A program made the position numbers and the translations under genes. Below are positions 28,336 to 36,350 of a stretch of 64,000 nucleotides of DNA, one piece after another. The notes below the pieces were generated by a model that searched no databases, was not told where the DNA came from, and saw only the letters and a list, made by a program, of their open reading frames with translations. The stretch is from Verrucomicrobiota bacterium (GTDB taxonomy: Bacteria; Verrucomicrobiota; Verrucomicrobiia; Limisphaerales; JADJPG01): the NCBI GenBank assembly GCA_016713365.1, contig JADJPG010000005.1, forward strand, positions 1-64,000. Reading direction: 5' to 3'. Within the stretch, counting starts at the first letter, position 1. Each line of letters opens with the position of its first letter.

Positions 28336-29661
28336 TCAATCATCCACCGTCTGACCGACCAACTGACGGAATCTCCAGCCCGTGTTGTCGTTGCCGCCCT
28401 GCGTCTGTTTCATCAGCACACCGATGAGTTTCTCCTTCGGGTCGGCGAAGTATTGCGTGTTGAAGTAACCGCCCCAATCAAACGTGCCGGCGCTGCCTTC
28501 GCCGCCCTTGCCCTGCCCCTTCTCCGTCACCACACCGAAGGCGAGCCCGTAGTGCTTGTCGCCGCCGCCGAAGAAATTGCCGCCGACTTGTTCGCGCATG
28601 ATGACATCCACTGTGGTGCGACTGAGAATGCGCACGCCGCCGAGTTCACCGCCGTTGAGATACATCTGGAGGAACGTGGCGTAGTCCAGCGCCGTGCTGC
28701 ACAGACCGGCGCCGCCGGAGAAGAACGACTTCGCGCCTTTGATCGGATAATCCGGATCGTAAAACGTCACCGGCAGCCGAACCCATTTGCCTCCGTCGGG
28801 CTTCTGCACCGCGACCAGCCGGGCGGCCTTCTCCGCGGGCACGTAAAAGCCGGTGTCCTTCATGCCGAGCGGCCCGAACAGGCGCTTCTGGAGGAAGGCG
28901 TCGAATGGCATCCCGGAAACCACTTCGATGAAGTAACCGAGCACGTCGAGCCCTTCGCTGTAGGTGAACTTCTCGCCGGGCGAGTGATGCAACGGCAGCT
29001 TCGCCAGCCGCTTTACGCTGTCACCAATCGTGACCGGCTCTGTGGTGAATAGATCGGTGACGCCTGCCTTCTCGTAAATCTTCTTGAACCGCGCATCGCC
29101 ATCAATCACGCCATAACCGAGGCCCGAGGTGTGCGTGAGCAGATCGCGAATCGTGATCTCGCGTTTGGCGGGTTCGCCCGTCCAAATGCCGTCGGCTTCG
29201 GTGTAGGTCTTGAGCACCTGCGGCTTTTTGAACTCCGGAATCCAATTCGAGATCGGGTCGTCAAGCCGGAATCGGCCTTCCTCCCAGAGCATCATCACCG
29301 CGGTGGAGGTGATCGCCTTGGTCTGGGACGCGATGCGGAAGATGTCGTCGCGTTTCAACGGGCGATTGGCCGCGTTATCCGCCAGGCCGAACGCCTTGTG
29401 ATAAACAATCTTTCCGTTGCGCGCCACGAGGGCCACGACACCGGGAATGCGGTTCTCGCGAATGGCGTCCTCGCACATCGCATCGATGCGCGCCAGGCGC
29501 TCGGCCGAAACGCCAGCCTTGGCCGGAGCGGCTTCGGTGAGCGGAGGCGAATGACGGATGGACTTCGTCTGCGCGAGAGCGGGCAAGGCCTGCAGCGCGA
29601 CACCCAGCAGGAGAATCGAAATGGACCGGACGGCCGTGGGTGACCAAAGATTTGTCTTCAT
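28336..29661 (-). CDS. Serine hydrolase, beta-lactamase / penicillin-binding class C family
   Basis: 441 residues from the ATG at 29661, giving a Sec signal peptide (ISILLLGVALQALPALA). Secreted family S12-type hydrolase: the nucleophile motif SQTK is in FRIASQTKAITSTAVMMLW, the second motif appears as YSE in TYSEGLDVLGYF, and a His/Lys-Thr-Gly equivalent near TFDWGGYFNT. Such proteins include esterases, D-aminopeptidases and beta-lactamase-like enzymes; substrate cannot be told from sequence. The upstream extension of the open frame to 29772 lacks any export signal and is left out. Confidence 0.9.
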   Translation of the reverse strand: MKTNLWSPTAVRSISILLLGVALQALPALAQTKSIRHSPPLTEAAPAKAGVSAERLARIDAMCEDAIRENRIPGVVALVARNGKIVYHKAFGLADNAANRPLKRDDIFRIASQTKAITSTAVMMLWEEGRFRLDDPISNWIPEFKKPQVLKTYTEADGIWTGEPAKREITIRDLLTHTSGLGYGVIDGDARFKKIYEKAGVTDLFTTEPVTIGDSVKRLAKLPLHHSPGEKFTYSEGLDVLGYFIEVVSGMPFDAFLQKRLFGPLGMKDTGFYVPAEKAARLVAVQKPDGGKWVRLPVTFYDPDYPIKGAKSFFSGGAGLCSTALDYATFLQMYLNGGELGGVRILSRTTVDVIMREQVGGNFFGGGDKHYGLAFGVVTEKGQGKGGEGSAGTFDWGGYFNTQYFADPKEKLIGVLMKQTQGGNDNTGWRFRQLVGQTVDD

Positions 29662-29749
29662 AGGAGGACCGTGAATTTCTGTAAACGTCCGACGCGAGTC
29701 AAGCGAGGGTTCGGCGCGGGTACGCTCAGAAGTGGCGACCAGGGGACGA

Positions 29750-29879
29750 AGGTGTTTGGACTCCGGAGGCAAGACTCCGCTTTATCTACATCTTCCGTCG
29801 ATGCGTGACGCTCGGATTTACCTATCGTCCAGCCAAAGCGGAAACATGTTTCCGCAGTCCAAAGATCCAGCCGCTTTGC
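29750..29879. repeat. Intergenic palindromic repeat remnant
   Basis: Within the 342-bp gap between the serine hydrolase and the sigma factor lies an 18-bp perfect palindrome, GCGGAAACATGTTTCCGC (29838-29855), flanked by CCAAAGCGG (29833-29841) and CCGCTTTGC (29871-29879), and preceded by ACTCCGGAGGCAAGACTCCG (29760-29779). The arrangement looks like a dispersed repeat of the same kind as the 25.6-kb cluster. The remainder of 29,662-30,003 shows no gene. Confidence 0.55.
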
Positions 29880-30003
29880 CCACCAAAGGCAGCGAATTCC
29901 GAAATCCGTCATCGGGAGCGCACGACACACCCTGCACCGACGCGCTTTGTAAAATCTTGTGACCTTTTCGGGCGGCTGGGAGTTTAACCGTGAGAGTCAC
30001 GAT

Positions 30004-31173
30004 ATGAGCACCGAAGGCGAAGACTTTGAACTCCTCCGCGAGTATGTCGCAAACCAGTCCGAGACGGCATTTAGGACGCTGGTCGAGCGACATGTCGACA
30101 TGGTCTACGCCACCGCACTGCGTCAGGTCGGCGATCCTCATTTGGCGGAAGAGGCGACCCAGGCCGTCTTCATCACGCTGGCCAAAAAGGCGCGTGGGCT
30201 TTCGTCATCTACCATTCTCGCAGGCTGGCTGTTTCGCGCAGCGCAGTTCGCCGCGGCGAAAGTCCAGCGCACGGAGCTTCGTCGCAAACACTGGGAACAA
30301 CAGGCCGCTCAAATGGAACCAACCCCTTCCGACAGCGCCGTCGCGTGGGAACAGATGGCACCGCAGCTCAACGAGGCGTTGAACGAACTCAAGGAACCGG
30401 ATCGCGACGCGATCATCCTGCGTTTCTTCGAGAGCAAGAGTATGGCGCAGGTCGGCAGCGCGCTGGGCACCACGGAGGGCGCGGCGAAGATGCGCGTCGC
30501 GCGGGCGCTGGAACACCTGCGCGGCATTTTTCACGCGCGCGGGATCGCCATCCCCGTCACGCTGCTGGCCACGGCACTTTCCACTTCCACCACGCAGGCC
30601 GCGCCAATTGGACTCGCGGCCACCATCACCACCTCTGTTCTGTTGAAATCAACCACCATCCCACTACTCACGAAAGGACTGTTGCTGTTTATGAACTGGA
30701 ATACCCGCAAAATGGCCATCTCTGCCATCGTTGTTCTCTCCCTCACCACCGCCACCTCGACGGCGCTGCTGGCCGTGATGCTTTGGAAACAATCACCTCC
30801 CGTAGCAGCAACCACGGCGCCGGCGCCCCTGGAGCTGGAACAGGAGGTAATCTTGGGATTGGATGACGGCGCGGCGAACGTGAAGCCGGGCAAGGACGGC
30901 ACGCTGCGCGTCACGACGGCGGCCGAGGAGTTCGTCGTTACCAATGGCGTGAATCACTTCGTGACGCTCGACGATCAGGGACGCAAGAAGGAGGTCACCA
31001 TTACCACGGACGAGAACGGCGGCGGCGGGCGGCGGATGAGCGTCCGCTCGTTCCGCGGTGCAGCCGGCAGTGGATTCGGCAGGGGCATTGGAGGGGCCGG
31101 CAGCGCAGGCGGTGGCGTCGAACTGCAAGTGGAGGAAGATGTCACCGCGCCACCCACGCCAGCGAAGCCGTGA
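30004..31173 (+). CDS. ECF-type RNA polymerase sigma factor with C-terminal membrane and exported extension
   Basis: 389 residues. Residues 1-180 are a sigma-70 family factor: region 2 (LVERHVDMVYATALRQ, AEEATQAVFITLA, GWLFRAA) and region 4 (LKEPDRDAIILRFFESKSMA...GAAKMRVARALEHLR). Then come two hydrophobic segments (about 182-215 and 235-262) and an outside-facing tail of about 125 residues with a Gly-rich stretch. Fused sigma factors of this design are common in Verrucomicrobiota and probably carry their own membrane sensor or anti-sigma-like part (inference). The ATG at 30004 aligns with family starts. A paralogue lies at 38,719. Confidence 0.88.
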   Translation: MSTEGEDFELLREYVANQSETAFRTLVERHVDMVYATALRQVGDPHLAEEATQAVFITLAKKARGLSSSTILAGWLFRAAQFAAAKVQRTELRRKHWEQQAAQMEPTPSDSAVAWEQMAPQLNEALNELKEPDRDAIILRFFESKSMAQVGSALGTTEGAAKMRVARALEHLRGIFHARGIAIPVTLLATALSTSTTQAAPIGLAATITTSVLLKSTTIPLLTKGLLLFMNWNTRKMAISAIVVLSLTTATSTALLAVMLWKQSPPVAATTAPAPLELEQEVILGLDDGAANVKPGKDGTLRVTTAAEEFVVTNGVNHFVTLDDQGRKKEVTITTDENGGGGRRMSVRSFRGAAGSGFGRGIGGAGSAGGGVELQVEEDVTAPPTPAKP

Positions 31174-31250
31174 GGGCGGCCATCGGGCAGCGTACCCGGT
31201 TTTCGGTAGATTGATGGAGCCGGTCTGAAAACCTTCCCCACGCCAGAAGC

Positions 31251-31283
31251 AAAAAGCGGAGCCCAGTTTGAACCGGGCTCCGC
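31251..31283 (-). terminator. Intrinsic terminator of the RRM protein gene
   Basis: GCGGAGCCC (31256-31264) and GGGCTCCGC (31275-31283) form a perfect 9-bp stem. Read on the minus strand it is followed by TTTTTGC. It lies 32 bp beyond the RRM gene stop. Confidence 0.85.
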
Positions 31284-31315
31284 GTGCTGAAATACTTCAA
31301 TCGGTCGACTGGCGA

Positions 31316-31669
31316 TTAGTAGCGACCACGGCCGCCACCACCACCACCGCCGCCGTATCCACCGCCGCCACCGCCACGGCGACCGCCACCGCCACCGCCG
31401 CCACCACCGGGAGGACGTTCTTCGCGCGGACGCGCAACGTTCACGGTCAGGGCGCGACCATCGACTTCTTTGCCATTGAGACCTTCGATCGCCTTCTGGG
31501 CGTCTTCAGGCGTGGCCATCGTGACGAAGCCGAACCCACGGGGACGACCGGTCATGCGGTCCATCATCAGGTTTGCCTCGACGACCGTGCCGAACGCGGC
31601 GAACGCGTCCTGCAGATCATTTTCCGTCATGTTGAAGGAGAGATTCCCCACAAACAGTTTGTTGCTCAT
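31316..31669 (-). CDS. Glycine-rich RRM RNA-binding protein
   Basis: 117 residues: one RNA recognition motif (residues 1-80) with RNP2 KLFVGNLSF and RNP1 RGFGFVTM, followed by an Arg/Gly-rich tail made of runs of glycine with RG and GYGGG. Bacterial proteins of this type (Rbp-like) bind RNA and are often cold-responsive; that regulation is known for relatives and not shown here. Single-gene unit with its own terminator. The gap 31,670-32,076 upstream carries a small hairpin (TTTCTC-TTTTT-GAGAAA, 31809-31825) and presumably the promoters of this gene and the bamD-like gene; no gene seen there. Confidence 0.95.
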   Translation of the reverse strand: MSNKLFVGNLSFNMTENDLQDAFAAFGTVVEANLMMDRMTGRPRGFGFVTMATPEDAQKAIEGLNGKEVDGRALTVNVARPREERPPGGGGGGGGGRRGGGGGGYGGGGGGGGRGRY

Positions 31670-32076
31670 GTGATGTGTACTGTCCGACTACCCGTTTAAT
31701 TTCACAGACCGTTCCCGACCGCCGGGTTTCTAATCATCACTGAACAGAGTTCACCTGAGGATTTACCAAGCCTTGAAATGGACAAGCTATCTAACAGATG
31801 GAAGTAATTTCTCTTTTTGAGAAACTCTTGCAACGAGAATCGACAAGAATTTTCACCTTCCAAAAAAGCCGTCTCCGGGGCGCGATCGGAGGCGACCGGG
31901 ACCTGTCCGACGCACCCCAGCCCGAGCATTGCACGAACCTTCCGGCCGGCCTGACGCAATCGTGGGGCGGCCGAGTCCCAAAGCGGCGTCCAAGCCGTCC
32001 TTCCGCCCGCCACTTCCGCGCACCCCCGCCTTCGCCTTTCTTGACGCTCCAGCGAGCGGTCACTACGGTGGTCGGC

Positions 32077-33057
32077 ATGACTCGGCCGCTTGGTTTGCTC
32101 ATCCTGATCGCCGCGGGGCTCTTTGCCTCTGCGGTGCGCTGCCCTGCCCCTTTGATCTTCACCCCGGGCGAGGGTTGGCGCTACGAACGCGCCGGCACCA
32201 CCGGTTCGTGGGTTCGCACCCGGGCCAAGGACCAGCTCGAAGTCGCGCAAACCGCCTTCGATGCGAAGGACATTGGCACCGCGATGAAAGCCGCGCGTCG
32301 GACGGTGAACACCTGGCCGTTCTCCGATTACGCGCCGCAAGCGCAGTATCTGCTCGGCCGTTGTCATGAGGAGAAGGAGCAGGACGAAGCCGCGTTCAAG
32401 GCCTACCAAAAACTGATCGAGCGCTATCCAAAGGTGACCAACTACGACGAAGTGATCCTTCGCCAGATGGCCATCGCGAATCGCTTCCTTGCCGGACAAT
32501 GGTTCCGCGCCTTCGGCTACGTGCCGCTGTTCCCCTCGATGGACAAGACCATCAAGCTCTACGATCAGGTCATCAAGAACGGTCCCTACAGCGAAGTGGC
32601 ACCGCTGGCGCAAATCAATATCGGCAAGGCGAACGAAAAGAAATTCGTCAGCGACTTCCCCGAAGCCGTCCGCGCCTACGAAAAGGCCGCTGACAAATAT
32701 GCCGACCGCAAGGAAGGCGTCGACGCGCTCTACATGGCCGGCGAATCCTACTTCAAGCAGGCCAAGAAAGCCGAATACGATCAATCCATCGCCGCCCAGT
32801 CCATCGCGACCTTCACGGACTTCTCGACGCTGCACCCCGCCGACACCCGCGTGCCCGAAGCGCAGAAGATGATCAGCAACCTGAAAACCGAGCAGGCGCG
32901 GGGCAGCTACGAGATCGCCCGTTACTATGAGAAGCGCCGGAAGTGGGAAGGCGCGAAGATTTACTACAACGACGTGCTGGCCAAGGACCCGAACTCCTCG
33001 CTCGCCGAGGACGCCCGCCAGCGCATCGACGCCATCGCGAAGCTGCAAACGAAGTAA
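32077..33057 (+). CDS. BamD/YfiO-like outer-membrane assembly TPR protein
   Basis: 326 residues with an N-terminal export signal (PLGLLILIAAGLFASAVRC); the Cys at about residue 23 could be a lipidation site although the lipobox SAVRC is poor. The body is a series of TPR-like helical pairs (QAQYLLGRCHEEKEQDEAA, YDQVIKNGPYSEVAPLAQ, EARYYEKRRKWEGA-type repeats). BamD works with BamA to insert outer-membrane proteins. Immediately followed by an LptE-like lipoprotein and lspA, an envelope-biogenesis context. ATG 32077 chosen because it starts the signal peptide; the frame is open further upstream without coding character. Confidence 0.8.
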   Translation: MTRPLGLLILIAAGLFASAVRCPAPLIFTPGEGWRYERAGTTGSWVRTRAKDQLEVAQTAFDAKDIGTAMKAARRTVNTWPFSDYAPQAQYLLGRCHEEKEQDEAAFKAYQKLIERYPKVTNYDEVILRQMAIANRFLAGQWFRAFGYVPLFPSMDKTIKLYDQVIKNGPYSEVAPLAQINIGKANEKKFVSDFPEAVRAYEKAADKYADRKEGVDALYMAGESYFKQAKKAEYDQSIAAQSIATFTDFSTLHPADTRVPEAQKMISNLKTEQARGSYEIARYYEKRRKWEGAKIYYNDVLAKDPNSSLAEDARQRIDAIAKLQTK

Positions 33058-33058
33058 C

Positions 33059-33568
33059 ATGCGCCGCCTGCTCCTGCTCTGCCTCGCGACGGCCCTCGTT
33101 GGCTTGAGCGGATGCGCCTATCGCCTAGGTCCCAGCAATGGCGAAAATGCCGGCACGCGATCCATCCAGGTCAATCCGTTCCAGAACAAAACGCCCGAGC
33201 CGCGCCTCATCGAAGCCGTCAGCTTCGCGCTGCGACGCCAGCTCCAGCAGGACGGCACCTACTCGCTCGATACGCACAACGAAGGCGACATCGTGCTCAG
33301 CGGCACCATCGTCAGCTACGAACGCCGCTCCCTTTCCTTCCAGTCGCGCGACGTCCTCACCCCGCGTGATTACCGCCTGACCATCACCGCCCACGTCACC
33401 GCCCGCGATCGCATCAGCGGCAAGCTGCTGCTCGATCGGGAAATCACCGGCCACTCGGACATCCGCATCGGCGCCGATCTCGCCAGCGCGGAACGTCAGG
33501 CTCTTCCCATCGTCGCCGCCGATCTCGCCCGCAACGCCACCGCGCTGCTCGTCGACGGAACGTGGTGA
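33059..33568 (+). CDS. LptE-like LPS-assembly lipoprotein
   Basis: 169 residues. Lipoprotein signal with lipobox LSGC (LATALVGLSGCAY). The remaining fold matches the LptE family: IQVNPFQNKTPEPRLIEAVS, then a beta-strand pattern VLSGTIVSYERRSLSF and LTITAHVTARDRISGKLL. LptE plugs the LptD translocon that places LPS on the cell surface. Its start follows the bamD-like stop by one base (TAACATG), and it overlaps the longest possible lspA frame. Gene symbol withheld because LptE sequences diverge strongly. Confidence 0.8.
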   Translation: MRRLLLLCLATALVGLSGCAYRLGPSNGENAGTRSIQVNPFQNKTPEPRLIEAVSFALRRQLQQDGTYSLDTHNEGDIVLSGTIVSYERRSLSFQSRDVLTPRDYRLTITAHVTARDRISGKLLLDREITGHSDIRIGADLASAERQALPIVAADLARNATALLVDGTW

Positions 33569-33588
33569 ACCTTCTGCCGGCTGTCCGC

Positions 33589-34098
33589 ATGAACAAGAAC
33601 CACAACTGGCGCATCCTGAACCTCGCGCTGACCATCATCTTCTTCGATCAACTGACGAAGCTGCTGGTCCTGCGCTATCTCGACTTCGCGGACGAGAAGG
33701 AAGTCATCCACGGCTTCTTCAAATTCGTTCACTGGGGCAACACCGGTGCCGCCTGGAGCATGTTCACTGGAAACAACGGCGCGCTCGCCGTCGTCGCCGT
33801 CGTCGCGCTGGTCATCCTGTTCCTCGCCCGGCATCACTTCAACGTTCACACCGTCGGCGGGCAGGTTTCACTTGGACTCATCTTCGGCGGCATCGTCGGG
33901 AATCTCATCGATCGAATTCGCGTCGGTCACGTCGTCGACTTCATCTACTTCTATGTCATCCGCCGCGACGGCCAGACCGCCGGCTTCCCGGCGTTCAACA
34001 TCGCCGACAGCGCCATCTGCATCGGCGTGGGACTGCTCTTCCTGCTGTCGTGGCAGGGCGATTCCACCCAAACCGCACCGGAAGGAACGAAGAACTAA
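33589..34098 (+). CDS. lspA: Lipoprotein signal peptidase (signal peptidase II)
   Basis: 169 residues, four membrane helices. Catalytic aspartates are in GNLIDRIRVGHVVDF and FNIADSAICIG; the N-terminal DQLTK motif and the NTGAAWSMF loop of the family are present. It removes signal peptides from diacylated prolipoproteins, fitting the LptE-like lipoprotein encoded just upstream. The ATG at 33589 gives a normal N-terminus; a GTG at 33562, overlapping lptE, is the alternative. Confidence 0.95.
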   Translation: MNKNHNWRILNLALTIIFFDQLTKLLVLRYLDFADEKEVIHGFFKFVHWGNTGAAWSMFTGNNGALAVVAVVALVILFLARHHFNVHTVGGQVSLGLIFGGIVGNLIDRIRVGHVVDFIYFYVIRRDGQTAGFPAFNIADSAICIGVGLLFLLSWQGDSTQTAPEGTKN

Positions 34099-34110
34099 TT
34101 CTTCGGCCCC

Positions 34111-35058
34111 ATGTCCAGCCGCTCCGAATCCTTCACCATCGACCGCTCGCTTCCCAGCGAACGTCTCGACAAGTACCTCACCACCGTCTTTCCCGCCGTC
34201 TCGCGCGGCACTATTCAACGGCTCATCGACGAAGGCCACATTCAGATCAACGGCCAGCCCACGAAAGCCACCCATCCACCGCGCCTCGGTGAAGTCGTGA
34301 GCGTTCACTGGCCGGAGGCGCGTCCCGCCGACGCCCAGCCCGAGGACATTCCGCTCGACGTGCTCTTCGAAGACAAAGACCTGCTCGTCCTGAACAAGGC
34401 GCCCGGCATCGTCGTGCATCCCGCCGCCGGCAACGAAGAGCACACCCTCGTCAACGCCCTGCTCCATCACTGCAAGGGCCAACTGAGCGGCATCGGCGGC
34501 GTGGAACGTCCCGGTATTGTTCACCGGCTCGACAAGGAAACCAGCGGCTGCCTCGTCGTCGCGAAGAACGACGCCACACACATCGCGTTGAGCGAGCAAT
34601 TCGCCGAACGCACCACCGAGAAAATTTATCTCGCCGTCCTCTGCGGCGAACTCCCGCGCGACGCCGGTGAAATCCACGCCGCCATCGCACGCCATCCGTC
34701 ACACCGCAAACGCATGGCCGTGAGCAAAGGCGAAGGACGCGACGCCCACACCAGTTACCGAATCACGGAACGGTTGCTGTATTCCACGCTGGTGGAAGCG
34801 GAGATTCACACCGGACGCACCCACCAGATTCGCGTTCACTTTCAGCACGTCGGCTTTCCCGTCGCCGGCGACGACACCTACGGCGCGAAGCAAACCAAGA
34901 AATTGATCGACCTCACGGGATACGTCCCACCGCGCGTCCTGCTCCACGCGCACAAACTCGCCTTCACTCACCCACGAACCAAGCGCAAGAAAACCGTCAC
35001 CGCGCCGTGGCCTGCCGATTTTCAGGAAGCCCTCGACCGCCTCCGCCTGCCGGAGTGA
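34111..35058 (+). CDS. rluD: RluD-family 23S rRNA pseudouridine synthase
   Basis: 315 residues: S4 RNA-binding domain (about 15-75) and RluA/RluD catalytic domain with GIVHRLDKETSGCLVVAK containing the catalytic Asp, KIYLAVLCG and RTHQIRVHF. Converts specific uridines of large-subunit rRNA into pseudouridine. Starts 12 bp after lspA, and the lspA-rluD order is widespread. Could be another RluA-family member; the S4 domain favours RluD. Confidence 0.9.
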   Translation: MSSRSESFTIDRSLPSERLDKYLTTVFPAVSRGTIQRLIDEGHIQINGQPTKATHPPRLGEVVSVHWPEARPADAQPEDIPLDVLFEDKDLLVLNKAPGIVVHPAAGNEEHTLVNALLHHCKGQLSGIGGVERPGIVHRLDKETSGCLVVAKNDATHIALSEQFAERTTEKIYLAVLCGELPRDAGEIHAAIARHPSHRKRMAVSKGEGRDAHTSYRITERLLYSTLVEAEIHTGRTHQIRVHFQHVGFPVAGDDTYGAKQTKKLIDLTGYVPPRVLLHAHKLAFTHPRTKRKKTVTAPWPADFQEALDRLRLPE

Positions 35059-35075
35059 CCCACCTGCGTCGGCTC

Positions 35076-36350
35076 TTACTGGCCGACCAGCAGCTGGGAC
35101 TTCAGCGTGGCTGAAAGCGCCGATTTCGCCACCCACACGCGCGCCGCCTCCGGATCCTGTTCCGCCCACACATCCCGAATCTCCTCCAACCGGGCCCGCA
35201 ACGTCGCGTTGTCCGCAATCGTGCTCGCCCATTCCATCGCGCGCTCCGGATTCAATTCCGCAATCGACGACGACAATGAAGACACCAACGCATCGCGCTG
35301 CGAACTTGAATCCATCGAGTTCAACCACGCGGCGAGTCCATTGGGATCAACCATCGCCCACGCGGGAACGATCTCCTCCAGCACACGCTCGCGAGTTGAT
35401 CCCTCCAGCGTCCCCGTCGCCCAATGCGCCGCGTCACTCGGATTCGTCTCCGCCCAACGGCGGGCCGCATCGGCGGTTAATCGATCGCGCAACGCGGCGT
35501 CCGGCAACTGGGCCATTTCCACCGCTGCGTCCGCGGGATTCGCTTCCACCCATCCTGCAAACGCCGCTTCCGTCGCCAGCGTGCGCAAGGTTCCCGTCGG
35601 CTGCTCCCGCAGCCATCGCACCGCCGCAGCGGGATTCAGCTGAGACCACTGATAAACCGATTCACGGACCGATTCTCGAAATCGTTCTGGCTCGGTGATC
35701 GACATCGCGAGCTGCACTGCCAGCTCCGGCTTCGACTCGACGACCGCCCGCGCAATGCTGTGCAAAGCCGAATCGCGTCCGCGAACATCGGCGAGGCCTT
35801 TCGCCCAAGCCGCGGCGGATTCCGGATCACGCACCGCCCATTCGCCGCCGAGAAGCTGAATCCACTGCTGCCGGAGCTTGCCTTCCGGCGCGGCCGAAAC
35901 AAACGCCGCCGCTGCCCGAGCATCCACTGCTGCCCACGCACGGACAAAGATTCGCTGCACGCGCTCGCGCTCGATCACGTTGCTCAATCGTCCTGCCCAC
36001 GCCATCGCCGCGAGCGGATCAGAACGCATCCAGTTCGCCGCCACCTGCTCCATAGCGACGTTTCGCTCCAACGCCGTTCCCCGCCGCAACGCAGACTGCG
36101 CAGCAGCGATGAAGTCCTGAGTCGCCGCTATATCCCGCGGCGCCGCAACCTCGTGCGGACTGAGAGTCTCCGCTACTGGGTTGATTGAAAGCTCCTCCGC
36201 GACTGGCGAAATCTCCGACGTCGACGGGGAAAGGACTAGCCACCCCAATCCAATGGTCAGCAATGCCAGGCCGCTCCATGCGCTCCAGCGCTTGAGCGCA
36301 ACCATCGGTCGCCGCGAACGCGACGATGCGTGTTCCGCGACGTTACTCAT
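35076..36350 (-). CDS. Membrane-anchored protein with repeated W-A-x-x-D-P helical units
   Basis: 424 residues. One N-terminal membrane helix (ALKRWSAWSGLALLTIGLGW) and an exported alpha-helical domain of about ten degenerate repeats of 30-37 residues, each with a core like AWAxxDPxAAAxWxxxL (SDPLAAMAWAGRL, RDPESAAAWAKGL, LNPAAAVRWLREQ, TNPSDAAHWATG, LNPERAMEWAS). This TPR/HEAT-like solenoid type is abundant in Verrucomicrobiota, with unknown function. Its ATG overlaps the stop of the upstream phosphoesterase gene by 8 bp, so the two are probably co-translated. Confidence 0.75.
   Translation of the reverse strand: MSNVAEHASSRSRRPMVALKRWSAWSGLALLTIGLGWLVLSPSTSEISPVAEELSINPVAETLSPHEVAAPRDIAATQDFIAAAQSALRRGTALERNVAMEQVAANWMRSDPLAAMAWAGRLSNVIERERVQRIFVRAWAAVDARAAAAFVSAAPEGKLRQQWIQLLGGEWAVRDPESAAAWAKGLADVRGRDSALHSIARAVVESKPELAVQLAMSITEPERFRESVRESVYQWSQLNPAAAVRWLREQPTGTLRTLATEAAFAGWVEANPADAAVEMAQLPDAALRDRLTADAARRWAETNPSDAAHWATGTLEGSTRERVLEEIVPAWAMVDPNGLAAWLNSMDSSSQRDALVSSLSSSIAELNPERAMEWASTIADNATLRARLEEIRDVWAEQDPEAARVWVAKSALSATLKSQLLVGQ

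Noticed and set aside
28336..29661. Antibiotic-resistance beta-lactamase
   Set aside because: It has SQTK but the remaining motifs are those of general family S12 esterases or peptidases; resistance cannot be inferred.
31702..33060. A 452-codon minus-strand ORF opposite the bamD-like gene
   Set aside because: No domain, biased composition, fully antisense to a gene with clear TPR repeats.
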